From Methanomassiliicoccus sp. (GTDB lineage Archaea; Thermoplasmatota; Thermoplasmata; Methanomassiliicoccales; Methanomassiliicoccaceae): a stretch of DNA of 64,000 nt. Position numbers and translations under genes: made by a program. The notes beneath the pieces were generated by a model that saw only the letters and a program-made list of their open reading frames with translations, was not told the origin of the DNA and searched no databases. The DNA lies in NCBI GenBank assembly GCA_018262895.1, contig JADFDJ010000008.1, positions 62,001 to 126,000 on the forward strand. The letters run 5' to 3'. Shown piece by piece: positions 45,087-53,826 of this stretch (position 1 is its first letter; each line of letters starts with the position of its first letter).

Positions 45087-47078
45087 TCACGATCGTCTAC
45101 GGTTCCATAGCCCATATCCGACTATCCCTACGCCGCATAAGGCGAGGCCAACGAGCGCTACCTGACCTGCCGCGGTATCAAAGAACGCTTGTGTCGTGCC
45201 CTGATCAACACCGACAGCGGTGGAGACGTTTACGCTGCCTATGATTGAACCCTCACCAGATTTCTCCAGAGCCCTGACCTCATAGTAATAGGTCATGTTC
45301 CTCTGCACATCGCCATCCAGGAACTCTGTTCCTGTTGTTGACGCCAAGTACTCCAGGGCAGTTTGGTTCTCTCCCCGGTAAATATTGTATCCGGTGATGT
45401 TCGATTCCTCGCCAACCGGAGCGTTCCAATAAAGTGAGATGCTTCCGTTGATAACGGACGCGGACAGGTCGGTTGATCCCGGCGAGAGTATGGACGGAGA
45501 TAGGGTCGTCACGCTCACGACCTCGCACTTCTCTCCCTCGCCTACCTCATTTATGGCCGATACCCGGTAGTAGATCGTCGTAGAGTTCTCCAGACCCTCG
45601 TGCACGTAGCTGGTTTCAGACAGGAGCAAGAAGGCGAAGGTACCGTTCGGATCAAGGGACCAGGACAGGTTATAGCCGGTTATGGCAGCGCCCCCGTCGT
45701 TCGCAGGGGCGTTCCAGGTGAGCTGTACCTGGCCCAGGGAAGGCACGGCCGTGAGGTTCATCGGAGCCCCGGGTGCCACCACCAACAGTGATGGTGTCAC
45801 GCTAACAGGGTTGCTCTTTACACCAAGACCCGCGCTGTTGTGGGCAGCGACGGCGAAGCTGTACTGAACACCATTGGTCAGGCCTGTTACCTTGGCTGTG
45901 GCACCGTTAACATGTGCAACATCATTTCCGTCCTGATAGACTATGTAATAGTCGATCGCCGCTCCTCCATCATCTGCAGGTTCGTCCCAGTATAGGCGGA
46001 CCTCTCCGTCACCCGGGGATGCCCTTAAGGCGGTTGGTGCCCCGGATGTCTGTATCAATGCGTGGGGGCTCGCCTTTACAGTAGAGCTCAGGGTGCCGAT
46101 GCCAGCGCTGTTATGGGCAGCGATCGCGAAGCTGTATGTGACACCGTTGTTGAGCCCTTTCACAACTGTGCTCGTGGTTGTGACATGAGCGACGTCCTTT
46201 CCGTTCTGATAGACGACGTAGTAGTTGATAGCCGCTCCTCCGTCATCTGCAGGCTTATTCCAGGAGAGTCGGACCTCTCCGTCACCCGGGGATGCCTTTA
46301 ACGAGCTTGGGGCTCCCGGAGTCTGAACCGAAGTATGAGGCGTAGCTTTGACCGTGGAGCTCAGGGTGCCGATGCCAGCGCTGTTGTGGGCAGCGATCGC
46401 GAAGCTGTATGTGACACCGTTGCTAAGCCCCTTAACCACTGTGCTCGTAGCTTTCACATGAGCGACGTCCTTTCCGTTCTGATAGACGACATAATAGTCG
46501 ATCGCCGCTCCCCCATTGCTAGATGGTGCTTTCCAGGACAATGTCACCTGAGCATCACCGGCCATAGAGGTCAGAGAGGTAGGCGCACCAGGCTTTTTTA
46601 TCGTAGGGGTGGGTTCTGGATTGTCGTTTTGCTCAGCCAGCATAGCCTTGATGGTAGGCTCAAGGTTAGCCCTGATAGCATCTTCAGCTATGAGCGCCTT
46701 GTCCCCGATGAAGACCGAGGGGATCAACTGTTTCTTGACGTTATACCTATGGTTGAAATCCTGATATAGGTCCCAGTTAGCACTGTTCTGGGTAACCTCA
46801 TATCTCAGGAAAGTTACCTGTGGGTATTTTTTCTCCATGCTGTCGATGTACGGCTCTATTGCTGCGCAGTGAGGGCAGTTGATGCCGTAGAAGAAGTACA
46901 CTTTGATACCGCTGCTTGCGCTGGCCCCAAGGCTCAATGCCTCCGAGGATATCTCTTCGGGGTCAACGTCGGGTAATGAACTGTTATTGTCGCTATTCTT
47001 CGTGATGGCAAGGTTCGCTCCAAAAGCGAGAACAAGCATCAAGGTGAACGCGATGATCATCAGGGGAAGTGGCCTCAA
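45087..47078 (-). CDS. Membrane-anchored thioredoxin-like protein with fibronectin type III repeats
   Basis: About 663 residues: an N-terminal signal anchor, an extracytoplasmic thioredoxin/glutaredoxin-like domain with VYFFYGINCPHCAAIEPYI, then five FN3-like repeats and a C-terminal helix ending WNRRRS. FN3 repeats 1-3 are nearly identical (YYVVYQNGKDVAHV; YSFAIAAHNSAGIG) with a DNA period of about 273 bp, a recent tandem expansion. I choose TTG 47078 because AAGGAGAG lies about 9 nt upstream and a TATA-like TTTAATATAC lies farther up. An in-frame ATG at 47153 overlaps that promoter. The CxxC pair suggests thiol-disulfide exchange on surface proteins. Confidence 0.82.
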   Translation of the reverse strand: MRPLPLMIIAFTLMLVLAFGANLAITKNSDNNSSLPDVDPEEISSEALSLGASASSGIKVYFFYGINCPHCAAIEPYIDSMEKKYPQVTFLRYEVTQNSANWDLYQDFNHRYNVKKQLIPSVFIGDKALIAEDAIRANLEPTIKAMLAEQNDNPEPTPTIKKPGAPTSLTSMAGDAQVTLSWKAPSSNGGAAIDYYVVYQNGKDVAHVKATSTVVKGLSNGVTYSFAIAAHNSAGIGTLSSTVKATPHTSVQTPGAPSSLKASPGDGEVRLSWNKPADDGGAAINYYVVYQNGKDVAHVTTTSTVVKGLNNGVTYSFAIAAHNSAGIGTLSSTVKASPHALIQTSGAPTALRASPGDGEVRLYWDEPADDGGAAIDYYIVYQDGNDVAHVNGATAKVTGLTNGVQYSFAVAAHNSAGLGVKSNPVSVTPSLLVVAPGAPMNLTAVPSLGQVQLTWNAPANDGGAAITGYNLSWSLDPNGTFAFLLLSETSYVHEGLENSTTIYYRVSAINEVGEGEKCEVVSVTTLSPSILSPGSTDLSASVINGSISLYWNAPVGEESNITGYNIYRGENQTALEYLASTTGTEFLDGDVQRNMTYYYEVRALEKSGEGSIIGSVNVSTAVGVDQGTTQAFFDTAAGQVALVGLALCGVGIVGYGLWNRRRS

Positions 47079-47367
47079 GTCTAGGTCTCTCCTTTCTAAG
47101 AAAATCGGAATAGATAATAGTATATTAAACATACTGTCGGATGTTTCATTCATGCATACAGAACCTGGAGCAAATGCCTAAAAACTCAATACTTCTCGGA
47201 TTTGACCTCGCTCGCCATCAAAGGAAACGTAAGCATCGTCATTGATCTGCCGGTAGAGGAAGAAGATTACCTCGATCACAAGCATGGAGGCCCCAGGATG
47301 AACATTCGACTTGACATACATGCGAAATAATGATTGAAGGTGATAACAAACGATAAGAGATTGATAG

Positions 47368-47804
47368 ATCACATATCACTATTGGAAGAATCAAACGGAG
47401 GAAGGGGCAAAACTGACGGAGCTGACCAATGATCGATTGGCAGCCAAGAACTACCCGAAATTTGCATTCTGGCTATCCACGATCGGTGCATAGATTATCC
47501 TCATCCAAAGGTTCATGCCATTATTCTTCCGGCCCATATTGAATGTAATGGAATACGGCGCTTGGGCCGGGTTAACTGAGGTCGTCCTGGGAATCGGCTT
47601 AATGCTAGGGGGTTTGATCATCGGCTCCTCAGCTGCCACCCTGGTGATCAATCCCAAATTTCTTGTCGCCGAGGGTCCATCATATTTCTCATCTCGCTGC
47701 TGGCGTTACTGTTGGGCGGCAGCTATATGATCGACTCTGTCCCGGAAATCATTGGCGGCCTTATGGCGCGAGAAAACGGTCTGACCAACCTGGTCTACAC
47801 GTAG
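47368..47804 (+). pseudogene. Decayed small multi-helix membrane protein
   Basis: One frame reads NQTEEGAKLTELTNDRLAAK, then NYPKFAFWLSTIGA, an in-frame TAG at 47491-47493, and then RFMPLFFRPI and WAGLTEVVLGIGLMLGGLII with further hydrophobic sequence. Near 47672, after FLVAEG, coding moves to another frame: IIFLISLLALLLGGSYMIDS, then VPEIIGGLMARENGLTN and a stop at 47804. The pieces make sense only as one three- or four-helix protein. One nonsense codon, one 1-nt indel and no usable start indicate a pseudogene. TAG read as pyrrolysine would not repair the frameshift. Confidence 0.55.
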
Positions 47805-47983
47805 CGTACTCTACTGTTCTTCTTCTCTTCCTCAGCGATGGTATCTTGATCGGGCTTCTTGATCGGTAGATCTGGCATCTTACCCTTATCCGGACCCTTA
47901 TTGTTGTCTTTGTCCTCCTCATCAAGATTGGGTATTTTCCTCTTTTCCGGCGGGGTCTTTGTAACATCCACTCTTGGAGCCAT
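47795..47983 (-). CDS. Small hydrophilic hypothetical protein
   Basis: A 62-residue ORF: MAPRVDVTKTPPEKRKIPNL, then a run rich in Asp, Glu, Lys and Pro. GGTG lies about 6 nt before the ATG. It has no Cys and no hydrophobic segment, so it is likely disordered if made. It converges on and slightly overlaps the pseudogene. Weak evidence. Confidence 0.35.
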   Translation of the reverse strand: MAPRVDVTKTPPEKRKIPNLDEEDKDNNKGPDKGKMPDLPIKKPDQDTIAEEEKKNSRVRYV

Positions 47984-48081
47984 GAATTCACCAAAATAAC
48001 TGGACCTGTATAGGTGGACTAGGTATTAACCACTCCATAAGATCGCGCACTTTCAGGCATCTCTCATAGATAAGGAGATCA

Positions 48082-48234
48082 ATGAAATCTGCCCGTAACT
48101 TGATCGTGAGAAAATATTCTCGGTACATCAAAAAAAAGCCAAAATGCCCTCACTGCGGGGCGGAGAAGAGGGTTCGGTTCGGGGAGTCGCAGATGTCAGG
48201 TGGTTTATATGAGATCAATGTAAGGCTTCGGTGA
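48082..48234 (+). CDS. Small basic protein with one CPHC zinc knuckle
   Basis: A 50-residue ORF: MKSARNLIVRKYSRYIKKKP, then KCPHCGAEKRVRFGES and a short tail to TGA. AAGGAG lies 5 nt before the ATG, the strongest ribosome site in this stretch. The single CxxC with basic flanks could dimerise around zinc or bind nucleic acid. It is too short for usual cut-offs. Confidence 0.5.
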   Translation: MKSARNLIVRKYSRYIKKKPKCPHCGAEKRVRFGESQMSGGLYEINVRLR

Positions 48235-48530
48235 CGTGAAAGAGGGCTCTGCTCCCGGGTGAGATCGGGACGATCTTTGATAATATTAAGTGTAAATAGT
48301 GTTGTCGTTTTGATTAATCTAGTAATTGTTTAGTTGATAACCTAAATAACATATACTGTATGAATATAACAAAGAGAGACGTCGGCTAGGTCAATGACGG
48401 ATCTGTGAATTGTAACGAGCCCTATCCCCTTGGTCTCTCATTTTACATTTTTACTATCGAAGAGAGGTTTGACACCCTTTATTGCTGTTTGTCCTTCATG
48501 ACGATGGATGATGGCGTGATGGAATAAAGG
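48235..48530. other. AT-rich non-coding stretch
   Basis: No ORF, repeat or RNA gene that I can support. The sequence is richer in A+T than its surroundings. It lies downstream of the tRNA-Arg, which reads leftward into it. Confidence 0.5.
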
Positions 48531-48626
48531 CGGACCCGGGGGGATTCGAACCCCCGTTCGAGGCTTTCCCTGGACCGTGATGGTCCACCGGAGGCCTCAG
48601 TGATATCCAAGCTACACTACGAGTCC
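48531..48626 (-). tRNA. tRNA-Arg(CCG) with an intron in the anticodon loop
   Basis: On the minus strand the acceptor stem is GGACTCG pairing with CGGGTCC (one G-U), discriminator G, and CCA is not encoded. The D arm is GTGT...CAC with A after the GG pair, an arginine identity feature. The T arm is CGGGGGTTCGAATCCCCC. The anticodon stem GAGGC/GCCTC encloses CTCCGG, then about 22 nt (48566-48587) and A. Removing those leaves a 7-nt loop with anticodon CCG (48589-48591). The insert pairs TGGACC with GGTCCA, as expected for an archaeal bulge-helix-bulge intron at 37/38. Mature length about 74 nt. Confidence 0.9.
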
Positions 48627-48683
48627 CGGCTATCCGATGGACAAGGTAGTAATAAAGTTATCCCGACCCGTAACGTCACATGC

Positions 48684-49505
48684 TTATCCGCTGGTCTCTC
48701 CAATCGGCAGAGCTTGGCCACCTCGTGCCGTCCTTGTCGCCTCGAACATGCGGTCGAAGATGGCGGGGAGCTCCATCTCCAGAACCTTGAGCCCTTTCTC
48801 CGTAATACCGCCCCTGGTAGCGACCTTATCCATCAATCCAAGGGTGTTATCGTTTCCCGTGGCCAGGGTTAAAGCCGTACCCAGCATGGTCTCCAGCACT
48901 ATTTCCCTGACCTCCTCGAGGGGTAGGCCGCAGGACCTCGCTCCTGACTCCGAGAAGGCCTCCATCATCATGGCCATGAGGCCGGGGGCGCAGCTGGTCA
49001 GGTCAGTGGAATCATTCAAGCACCCTTCGGCCACCAACTTCACCTTGCTGGACCGCTGGAACAAGGCCTCTAGATCCTCCTGCAAGAGCGGTGGGACCCT
49101 GGAACCGTGAGCGATCAGCGTGAATCCATGCCCAGAGGTCATGATCATTGTTGGAATGACCTTGCTGACCGGTCCGGCGTGCAGGGCCTCTAAAGTCCCT
49201 ATCGCTATTCCACTGTTTATCGTGACCACGTGAGTGTTCCCATCCAGATCACGAGATATTTCTTCCATAACGTCACCGACGGCCGAAGTGTCGGTGCACA
49301 GGAACAGTACGTCCGAGGCACGGGCGACCTCCGATGGGGAGGTTGATAAGACCACATCAGGGAATAATTCAGACAGCTCAGACAGACTGTCTGACGTGCG
49401 GTTGAAGACCGTCACATGATCAGGAGCGAGGGAGCGGTCCCTCAGGAGAGATAGGACCAGCGCCCGCCCCATGTTGCCGTATCCAATGAACCCATACCTC
49501 TTCAT
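48684..49505 (-). CDS. proC: Pyrroline-5-carboxylate reductase
   Basis: A 273-residue protein with N-terminal NADP-binding YGFIGYGNMGRALVLSLLRD, TVFNRTSDSLSEL and DVLFLCTDTSAVGDVMEEI. The C-terminal catalytic helix region has DLTSCAPGLMAMMMEAFSES and KVATRGGITEKGLKVLE, the family signature. It makes proline from pyrroline-5-carboxylate. The order and length are normal. It lies just upstream of the tRNA-Arg gene on the same strand. Confidence 0.88.
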   Translation of the reverse strand: MKRYGFIGYGNMGRALVLSLLRDRSLAPDHVTVFNRTSDSLSELSELFPDVVLSTSPSEVARASDVLFLCTDTSAVGDVMEEISRDLDGNTHVVTINSGIAIGTLEALHAGPVSKVIPTMIMTSGHGFTLIAHGSRVPPLLQEDLEALFQRSSKVKLVAEGCLNDSTDLTSCAPGLMAMMMEAFSESGARSCGLPLEEVREIVLETMLGTALTLATGNDNTLGLMDKVATRGGITEKGLKVLEMELPAIFDRMFEATRTARGGQALPIGETSG

Positions 49506-49595
49506 GACAGACTGGAATCGATACGATTATTTCAATCGTAAGGCCGGAATTTCTCCGGGGAGAGAAAATGGTGAAAGGGGTTGTTGAAAGGGGTT

Positions 49596-49856
49596 TTACT
49601 TCTTGTTCTTGAACTCGGTGTAGCCGCACTTCCCGCAGGAGTTGCGGTCCTTGTGTTCTGCAAGGAACACGCCCGGACCGCACTTGGGGCAGTTGCGACC
49701 CTTGCGCTCTAGCTTGCCGCCCTGAACGACGTAGTGGTCCTTCTTGGCGGAAGCCCCGGCCGCGGCCTTCTTGCCCGCACCGGCCTTACCCTTGTCCTTC
49801 GATTCTGGCTTCTTCTCTGCAGGTGCCGCCCCGGCGGCCTTAGCGTCCTTTGCCAT
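49596..49856 (-). CDS. rps27ae: Ribosomal protein S27ae
   Basis: An 86-residue protein. The C-terminal half is the standard archaeal S27ae zinc ribbon: [39 protein letters not shown]. The first ~38 residues are an Ala/Lys-rich low-complexity extension not found in most short archaeal S27ae. Last gene of the rpo7-spt4-DUF359-S24e-S27ae cluster, 11 nt after S24e. Confidence 0.94.
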   Translation of the reverse strand: MAKDAKAAGAAPAEKKPESKDKGKAGAGKKAAAGASAKKDHYVVQGGKLERKGRNCPKCGPGVFLAEHKDRNSCGKCGYTEFKNKK

Positions 49857-49867
49857 TCATATCACCC

Positions 49868-50206
49868 TTACTTGGCCTTCTTCTTCTTGGCCGCAGGAGC
49901 CGCCTTGGGCTTCTTCGCCTTCTTCTCCGCCAGTCCGTTGCGTACCAGCAGGTGGTTGGCCTCATACTTCTTGGCGCTCTCGACAGATCCGTACACCTTG
50001 GCGTATCCGTCGCCAGCTCCCATCCCGAAGCGGGAGGCCATGTCCGATACCACGACGCGCTCCTTCTGGACACCCATTGCTCCGGCTAGGGCGGTGCGGA
50101 CAGCATCGCGGTTAGGGGAAGGCTCACCGACGTGGTCGGTCCTGAACTCGACATCGACCCTGTCCATGAGCTTGTTCTCGCTCTTACTGACGATCTCTAG
50201 CTTCAA
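49868..50206 (-). CDS. rps24e: Ribosomal protein S24e
   Basis: A 112-residue protein: MKLEIVSKSENKLMDRVDVE, GEPSPNRDAVRTALAGAMGV, SRFGMGAGDGYAKVYGSVES. It ends in a Lys/Ala-rich tail (KKPKAAPAAKKKKAK), like the extension of its neighbour S27ae. Its start overlaps the DUF359 stop by 4 nt. Confidence 0.95.
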   Translation of the reverse strand: MKLEIVSKSENKLMDRVDVEFRTDHVGEPSPNRDAVRTALAGAMGVQKERVVVSDMASRFGMGAGDGYAKVYGSVESAKKYEANHLLVRNGLAEKKAKKPKAAPAAKKKKAK

Positions 50207-50760
50207 TTCAATTCCTCCATCGAATATATCAACGATCTTGCTTGGTCCGCAGCGTCCTCGTCGATCTTCAACAATGCCATTCCTCTACCAGGAATGCCAA
50301 AGATCAGACAGGAGCCGATTGGGGCCATGGCCGCGCAGACCAATGCGGCCAGGTCCTCCTCGCCCTCGACAAGGACCTTCGTTGGAACGTTCCTATCAAT
50401 AGCCCGGGCGATCTCACGCACGAGCTCAGCACTGATCTGACCCGCTGGGTTCGCGACCTTGCGGTCCACTCCCTCCATGTCCTTGAGCTTGGCCGTCAGA
50501 GAGGTGAACGGCCGGCGCTCGGTCTTGAGGTCATAGACGACCAGGTCCGGTTTGAAACCGTTTTCCAGCAAAGTGAGAGATACCATATCACCAACGGCCA
50601 TAATGAGCTTGCATCCACATAGCTCGGCAGGAAGGTCCTCAAGAGGGACCAGTTTGCCGAGACCGGTGGCCAGCTGAGCCCTCATGCTGTCAGGCAGAGA
50701 CCATCCTCTTCGAGGGCACCTCAGCCTAACGCACCTTGAGGGCGAACTTTCCGTTGACAT
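50203..50760 (-). CDS. GTP-dependent dephospho-CoA kinase (DUF359)
   Basis: A 185-residue protein: LPDSMRAQLATGLGKLVPLE, LIMAVGDMVSLTLLENGFKP, DLVVYDLKTERRPFT, VANPAGQISAELVREIARAI, KVLVEGEEDLAALVCAAMAP. DUF359 proteins phosphorylate dephospho-CoA with GTP in archaeal CoA synthesis. The conserved part begins about residue 20; ATG 50760 is the only upstream start and lies 35 nt inside spt4. A shorter start at the Met of SMRAQL would cut into the domain. Confidence 0.9.
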   Translation of the reverse strand: MSTESSPSRCVRLRCPRRGWSLPDSMRAQLATGLGKLVPLEDLPAELCGCKLIMAVGDMVSLTLLENGFKPDLVVYDLKTERRPFTSLTAKLKDMEGVDRKVANPAGQISAELVREIARAIDRNVPTKVLVEGEEDLAALVCAAMAPIGSCLIFGIPGRGMALLKIDEDAADQARSLIYSMEELN

Positions 50761-50911
50761 TGATCCCCATCCGCTTCGCGATCTCCGAACGAGTGTGATC
50801 CACGATTATAACGTAACCTTGCCAATCCTTGGAGGTCTGGTTCCCGCAGAGCGGACAGTTGTCCTCCTCGGTCATGTAGCTGCAGTGCTTGCACGCCTTT
50901 TGTATCTTCAT
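50726..50911 (-). CDS. spt4: Transcription elongation factor Spt4 (RpoE'')
   Basis: A 61-residue zinc protein: MKIQKACKHCSYMTEEDNCP, LCGNQTSKDWQGYVIIVDHT, then RSEIAKRMGINVNGKFALKV. Four Cys form the zinc site and the C-terminal part is the Spt4 fold. It pairs with Spt5 to aid RNA polymerase processivity. It overlaps the rpo7 stop by 4 nt. Stop is TAG. Confidence 0.95.
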   Translation of the reverse strand: MKIQKACKHCSYMTEEDNCPLCGNQTSKDWQGYVIIVDHTRSEIAKRMGINVNGKFALKVR

Positions 50912-51474
50912 GCAGCACCACCACTGGTCTTCTTCCTTTCTTCCTCAATCCATTCGATCTTGCCGAGGCCGGGCTGCCGCATGGTGAGGCCGATCTTGGA
51001 CTCGCGGGGGCTCCTCTCGTTCAAGCTCAGGGCCACGATGCGAGCTCGGACGGTATCCCCCACCTTGAGGTCGCGCTTGGTGTCCTTTCCCAGAAGGCGA
51101 CCGTTCTCGGTATCGATGTCTATGCGGTCATCCATTATCTGACTGATATGTAGAAGGCCATCCAGAGGGCCGAAACGGACGAACGCCCCGAACTTCAGGA
51201 CCTCGACCACGGTACCTTCGATGACCTCTTGGAGCATGGGCCTGAAAATCAGGCTGTCATACTTCACGTTCTGGTAGATGGCACCATCGCCATGGACGAT
51301 CCGTCCCTCACCTATCGGCTCCACGTTGGACACCAGGACTGTCAAAGAGTCGGATCCCTCGATCCTACCCTCGAAGGACTCCCAGCTCAATTGATTGATG
51401 ACGTCAGTAAGGTCTTCGCCGAGCCGCTCAGGCGGGATGCGGACGACCTTCTCCTTGGTTGACAATAGGTACAT
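50908..51474 (-). CDS. rpo7: RNA polymerase subunit Rpo7 (RpoE')
   Basis: A 188-residue protein: MYLLSTKEKVVRIPPERLGE, VVEVLKFGAFVRFGPLDGLL and the S1-type domain HISQIMDDRIDID. The C-terminal segment is SKIGLTMRQPGLGKIEWIEE. It forms the stalk of archaeal RNA polymerase with Rpo4. The frame opens at 51510, but ATG 51474 gives the family N-terminus and has GAGG upstream. First gene of the cluster. Confidence 0.95.
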   Translation of the reverse strand: MYLLSTKEKVVRIPPERLGEDLTDVINQLSWESFEGRIEGSDSLTVLVSNVEPIGEGRIVHGDGAIYQNVKYDSLIFRPMLQEVIEGTVVEVLKFGAFVRFGPLDGLLHISQIMDDRIDIDTENGRLLGKDTKRDLKVGDTVRARIVALSLNERSPRESKIGLTMRQPGLGKIEWIEEERKKTSGGAA

Positions 51475-51595
51475 AGCGTGGCCTCTGAATGATAATTGGG
51501 GATAAGCCATCTGTTATTTAAACGTGAGGATTATCAAAAGGACAAGAAAAATTATCTGGATAAAAGGAAAGGAAAAGGTTTGTTCGGTTCACCGC

Positions 51596-53785
51596 TCACA
51601 TGATGATGAACAGCCCGGCGAAGACCAGGGTGATGGTGGAGAGCAGCTTCACCAGCACGTGCAGGGACGGACCAGCGGTGTCCTTGAAGGGGTCACCGAC
51701 GGTGTCACCGACGACGGCGGCAGCGTGAGCAGGGCTCTTCTTACCGCCGTGGTGTCCGGTCTCCACGTATTTCTTCGCGTTATCCCAGGCACCGCCACCG
51801 TTGTTTAGGACGGTGGCCATGAGGATACCGGCGATTGTCGCTACCATCAGGAACGCACCCACAGCTTGAACGGCGATCTGGTCGGTCGCGTTCGGGTAGG
51901 CGAAGCGCCAGATCAGACCGACGGCTATGGGGACCACGACAGGCAGGATACCTGGCAGGACCATGGCCTTCAGCGCTCCCTTGGTCGAGATATCGACGCA
52001 CTGGGCGTAGTCGGGCTTGTCCGTTCCGGCGAGGATGCCGGGCTTCTCCTTGAACTGCCTCCTGACCTCGTTGATCATGTCGTAGGCAGCCTTGCCGACG
52101 GCACGGATGGCGAGGGAGGTGAAGAAGAAGACCAGCATGGCACCGATAAGGGCGGCGATGAAAACTGGGGGCTGAGCGATATCGACCCTGAACACCTCTA
52201 GTAAGGGGAGGTTTAGCTTCACTGCTACTTCCTGGAAGTAGGCAGCGAACAGAAGGTAGGCGGCGAGGGCCGCGGAACCCATGGCGTACCCCTTGGTGAG
52301 GGCCTTGGTGGTGTTGCCAACGGCATCCAGCCTGTCTGTCCTGCGGCGGATATCCTCAGGCTGCTTGGACATCTCGCAGATACCACCGGCGTTGTCGGTG
52401 ATCGGTCCGAAAGTATCCATGGCCAGCACGAAAGCGGCGGTTGCCAGCATACCCATGGTGGCCACAGCGGTCCCGAACAGGCCAAATATGAACTGGCTGT
52501 TGGCGGTAACATTCTCGGCTCCCATCACAGTGGTCGCAGCGTCCTGTCCTAGGAAGTAGGAAAGCAGGAGGGAGACAGCGATGGCGATGATGGGCATCGC
52601 GGTGGTCTCCAGACCGATGGAGAAACCGGTGATGATGTTCGTGGCCGGGCCGGTCTCGGAGGCCTTGGCGATCTCACGGACAGGCCTGTACTCGCCAGCG
52701 GTGTAGTACTGAGTGATGAACACGATGGCGATGGACAGAACGATACCGATGACGCCGCAGAAGAAGAACTGCCATGCGCCCAGCATCTCCTGGCTGATGA
52801 AGTAGAACCCAATGGCGCCGAGTATTGCAGAGATATAGTAGCCGCGGTTCAAAGCCGCCATGGGCTCCTCGTCCTCGTTCCTCAGCTTGACCAGCACGAT
52901 GCCGACCAGGGAGGCGAGCAGACCAAAGGCACGAACGACCAGCGGGAAGAACACCCAGTCGATGTTACCGGTGAGGCCGAAGATGGCCGCACCGAGGATC
53001 ATGGCACCAATGTTCTCGGCAGCAGTGGACTCGAATAGGTCAGCACCACGACCGGCGCAGTCACCGACGTTGTCGCCGACTAGGTCAGCGATAACAGCGG
53101 GGTTACGGGGGTCATCCTCAGGGATACCAGCCTCGACCTTACCAACGAGGTCAGCGCCCACATCGGCGGCCTTGGTATAGATACCGCCGCCCAATTGGGC
53201 GAACAGCGCAGCGAAGGACGCACCGAAAGCGTAACCGACGGCCAGGTTCAGGGTCTCCACCACATGCCAGGACTCGACAGTGTATCCGTTCGGGACATCG
53301 GCAGCGTTTGGAGCGGAGACAACGAAGAACAGGTACAGGAAGAAGATACCGGCAACACCCAGAAGGCTCAGGGCGACCACAGCGATACCGGAGACGGCGC
53401 CGCCGCGGAACGATGTCTGCAATGCCTCGTTAAGGGTCCTTCTCGCACCGCTGGCGGTCCGGATGTTGCTGTTGACAGAAACATACATTCCGATATAGCC
53501 GGACAGGGCGGAGAAGAAGGCACCAAGCAAGAAGGCAATGCCGACTTCAAATCTTATTCCTATAGCAATGACAATTCCCAAAATCACGCTAATAATTGCA
53601 ATCGTTTTATACTGACGGGCCAAGTAGGCCATGGCTCCTTCGCGAATGGCATCCCCGATGAACTTCATCTCAGGGGTGCCGGTGTCCTTCTTGAAGATAT
53701 GACGAGTCAGAAGGCCCGCGACCAGGAGGCCGATTACGCCAGCGATCGGTATTAGATATACCCAGGCATCGAGTTCTATAGCCAT
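51596..53785 (-). CDS. hppA: Membrane-bound proton-pumping pyrophosphatase
   Basis: A 729-residue protein with about 16 helices. Substrate motifs are GGGIYTKAADVGADLVGKVE, DDPRNPAVIADLVGDNVGD and GDTVGDPFKDTAGPSLHVLV. The segment DAVGNTTKALTKGYA has Lys where K+-dependent enzymes have Ala, so this should be a K+-independent H+-pump. It couples PPi hydrolysis to proton translocation. ATG 53785 is preferred over 53815 because GAGAGG precedes it and it gives the family N-terminus. A TATA box (TATATATTG strand complement) lies about 45 nt upstream. Confidence 0.95.
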   Translation of the reverse strand: MAIELDAWVYLIPIAGVIGLLVAGLLTRHIFKKDTGTPEMKFIGDAIREGAMAYLARQYKTIAIISVILGIVIAIGIRFEVGIAFLLGAFFSALSGYIGMYVSVNSNIRTASGARRTLNEALQTSFRGGAVSGIAVVALSLLGVAGIFFLYLFFVVSAPNAADVPNGYTVESWHVVETLNLAVGYAFGASFAALFAQLGGGIYTKAADVGADLVGKVEAGIPEDDPRNPAVIADLVGDNVGDCAGRGADLFESTAAENIGAMILGAAIFGLTGNIDWVFFPLVVRAFGLLASLVGIVLVKLRNEDEEPMAALNRGYYISAILGAIGFYFISQEMLGAWQFFFCGVIGIVLSIAIVFITQYYTAGEYRPVREIAKASETGPATNIITGFSIGLETTAMPIIAIAVSLLLSYFLGQDAATTVMGAENVTANSQFIFGLFGTAVATMGMLATAAFVLAMDTFGPITDNAGGICEMSKQPEDIRRRTDRLDAVGNTTKALTKGYAMGSAALAAYLLFAAYFQEVAVKLNLPLLEVFRVDIAQPPVFIAALIGAMLVFFFTSLAIRAVGKAAYDMINEVRRQFKEKPGILAGTDKPDYAQCVDISTKGALKAMVLPGILPVVVPIAVGLIWRFAYPNATDQIAVQAVGAFLMVATIAGILMATVLNNGGGAWDNAKKYVETGHHGGKKSPAHAAAVVGDTVGDPFKDTAGPSLHVLVKLLSTITLVFAGLFIIM

Positions 53786-53826
53786 AATCAGAACCTCTCT
53801 CAGGTTTGGGCCCATAATTAGGATTC

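Noticed and set aside
47491-47493. TAG as a pyrrolysine codon
   Set aside because: The same gene also has a frameshift and no start, and TAG ends at least eight other genes in the window.
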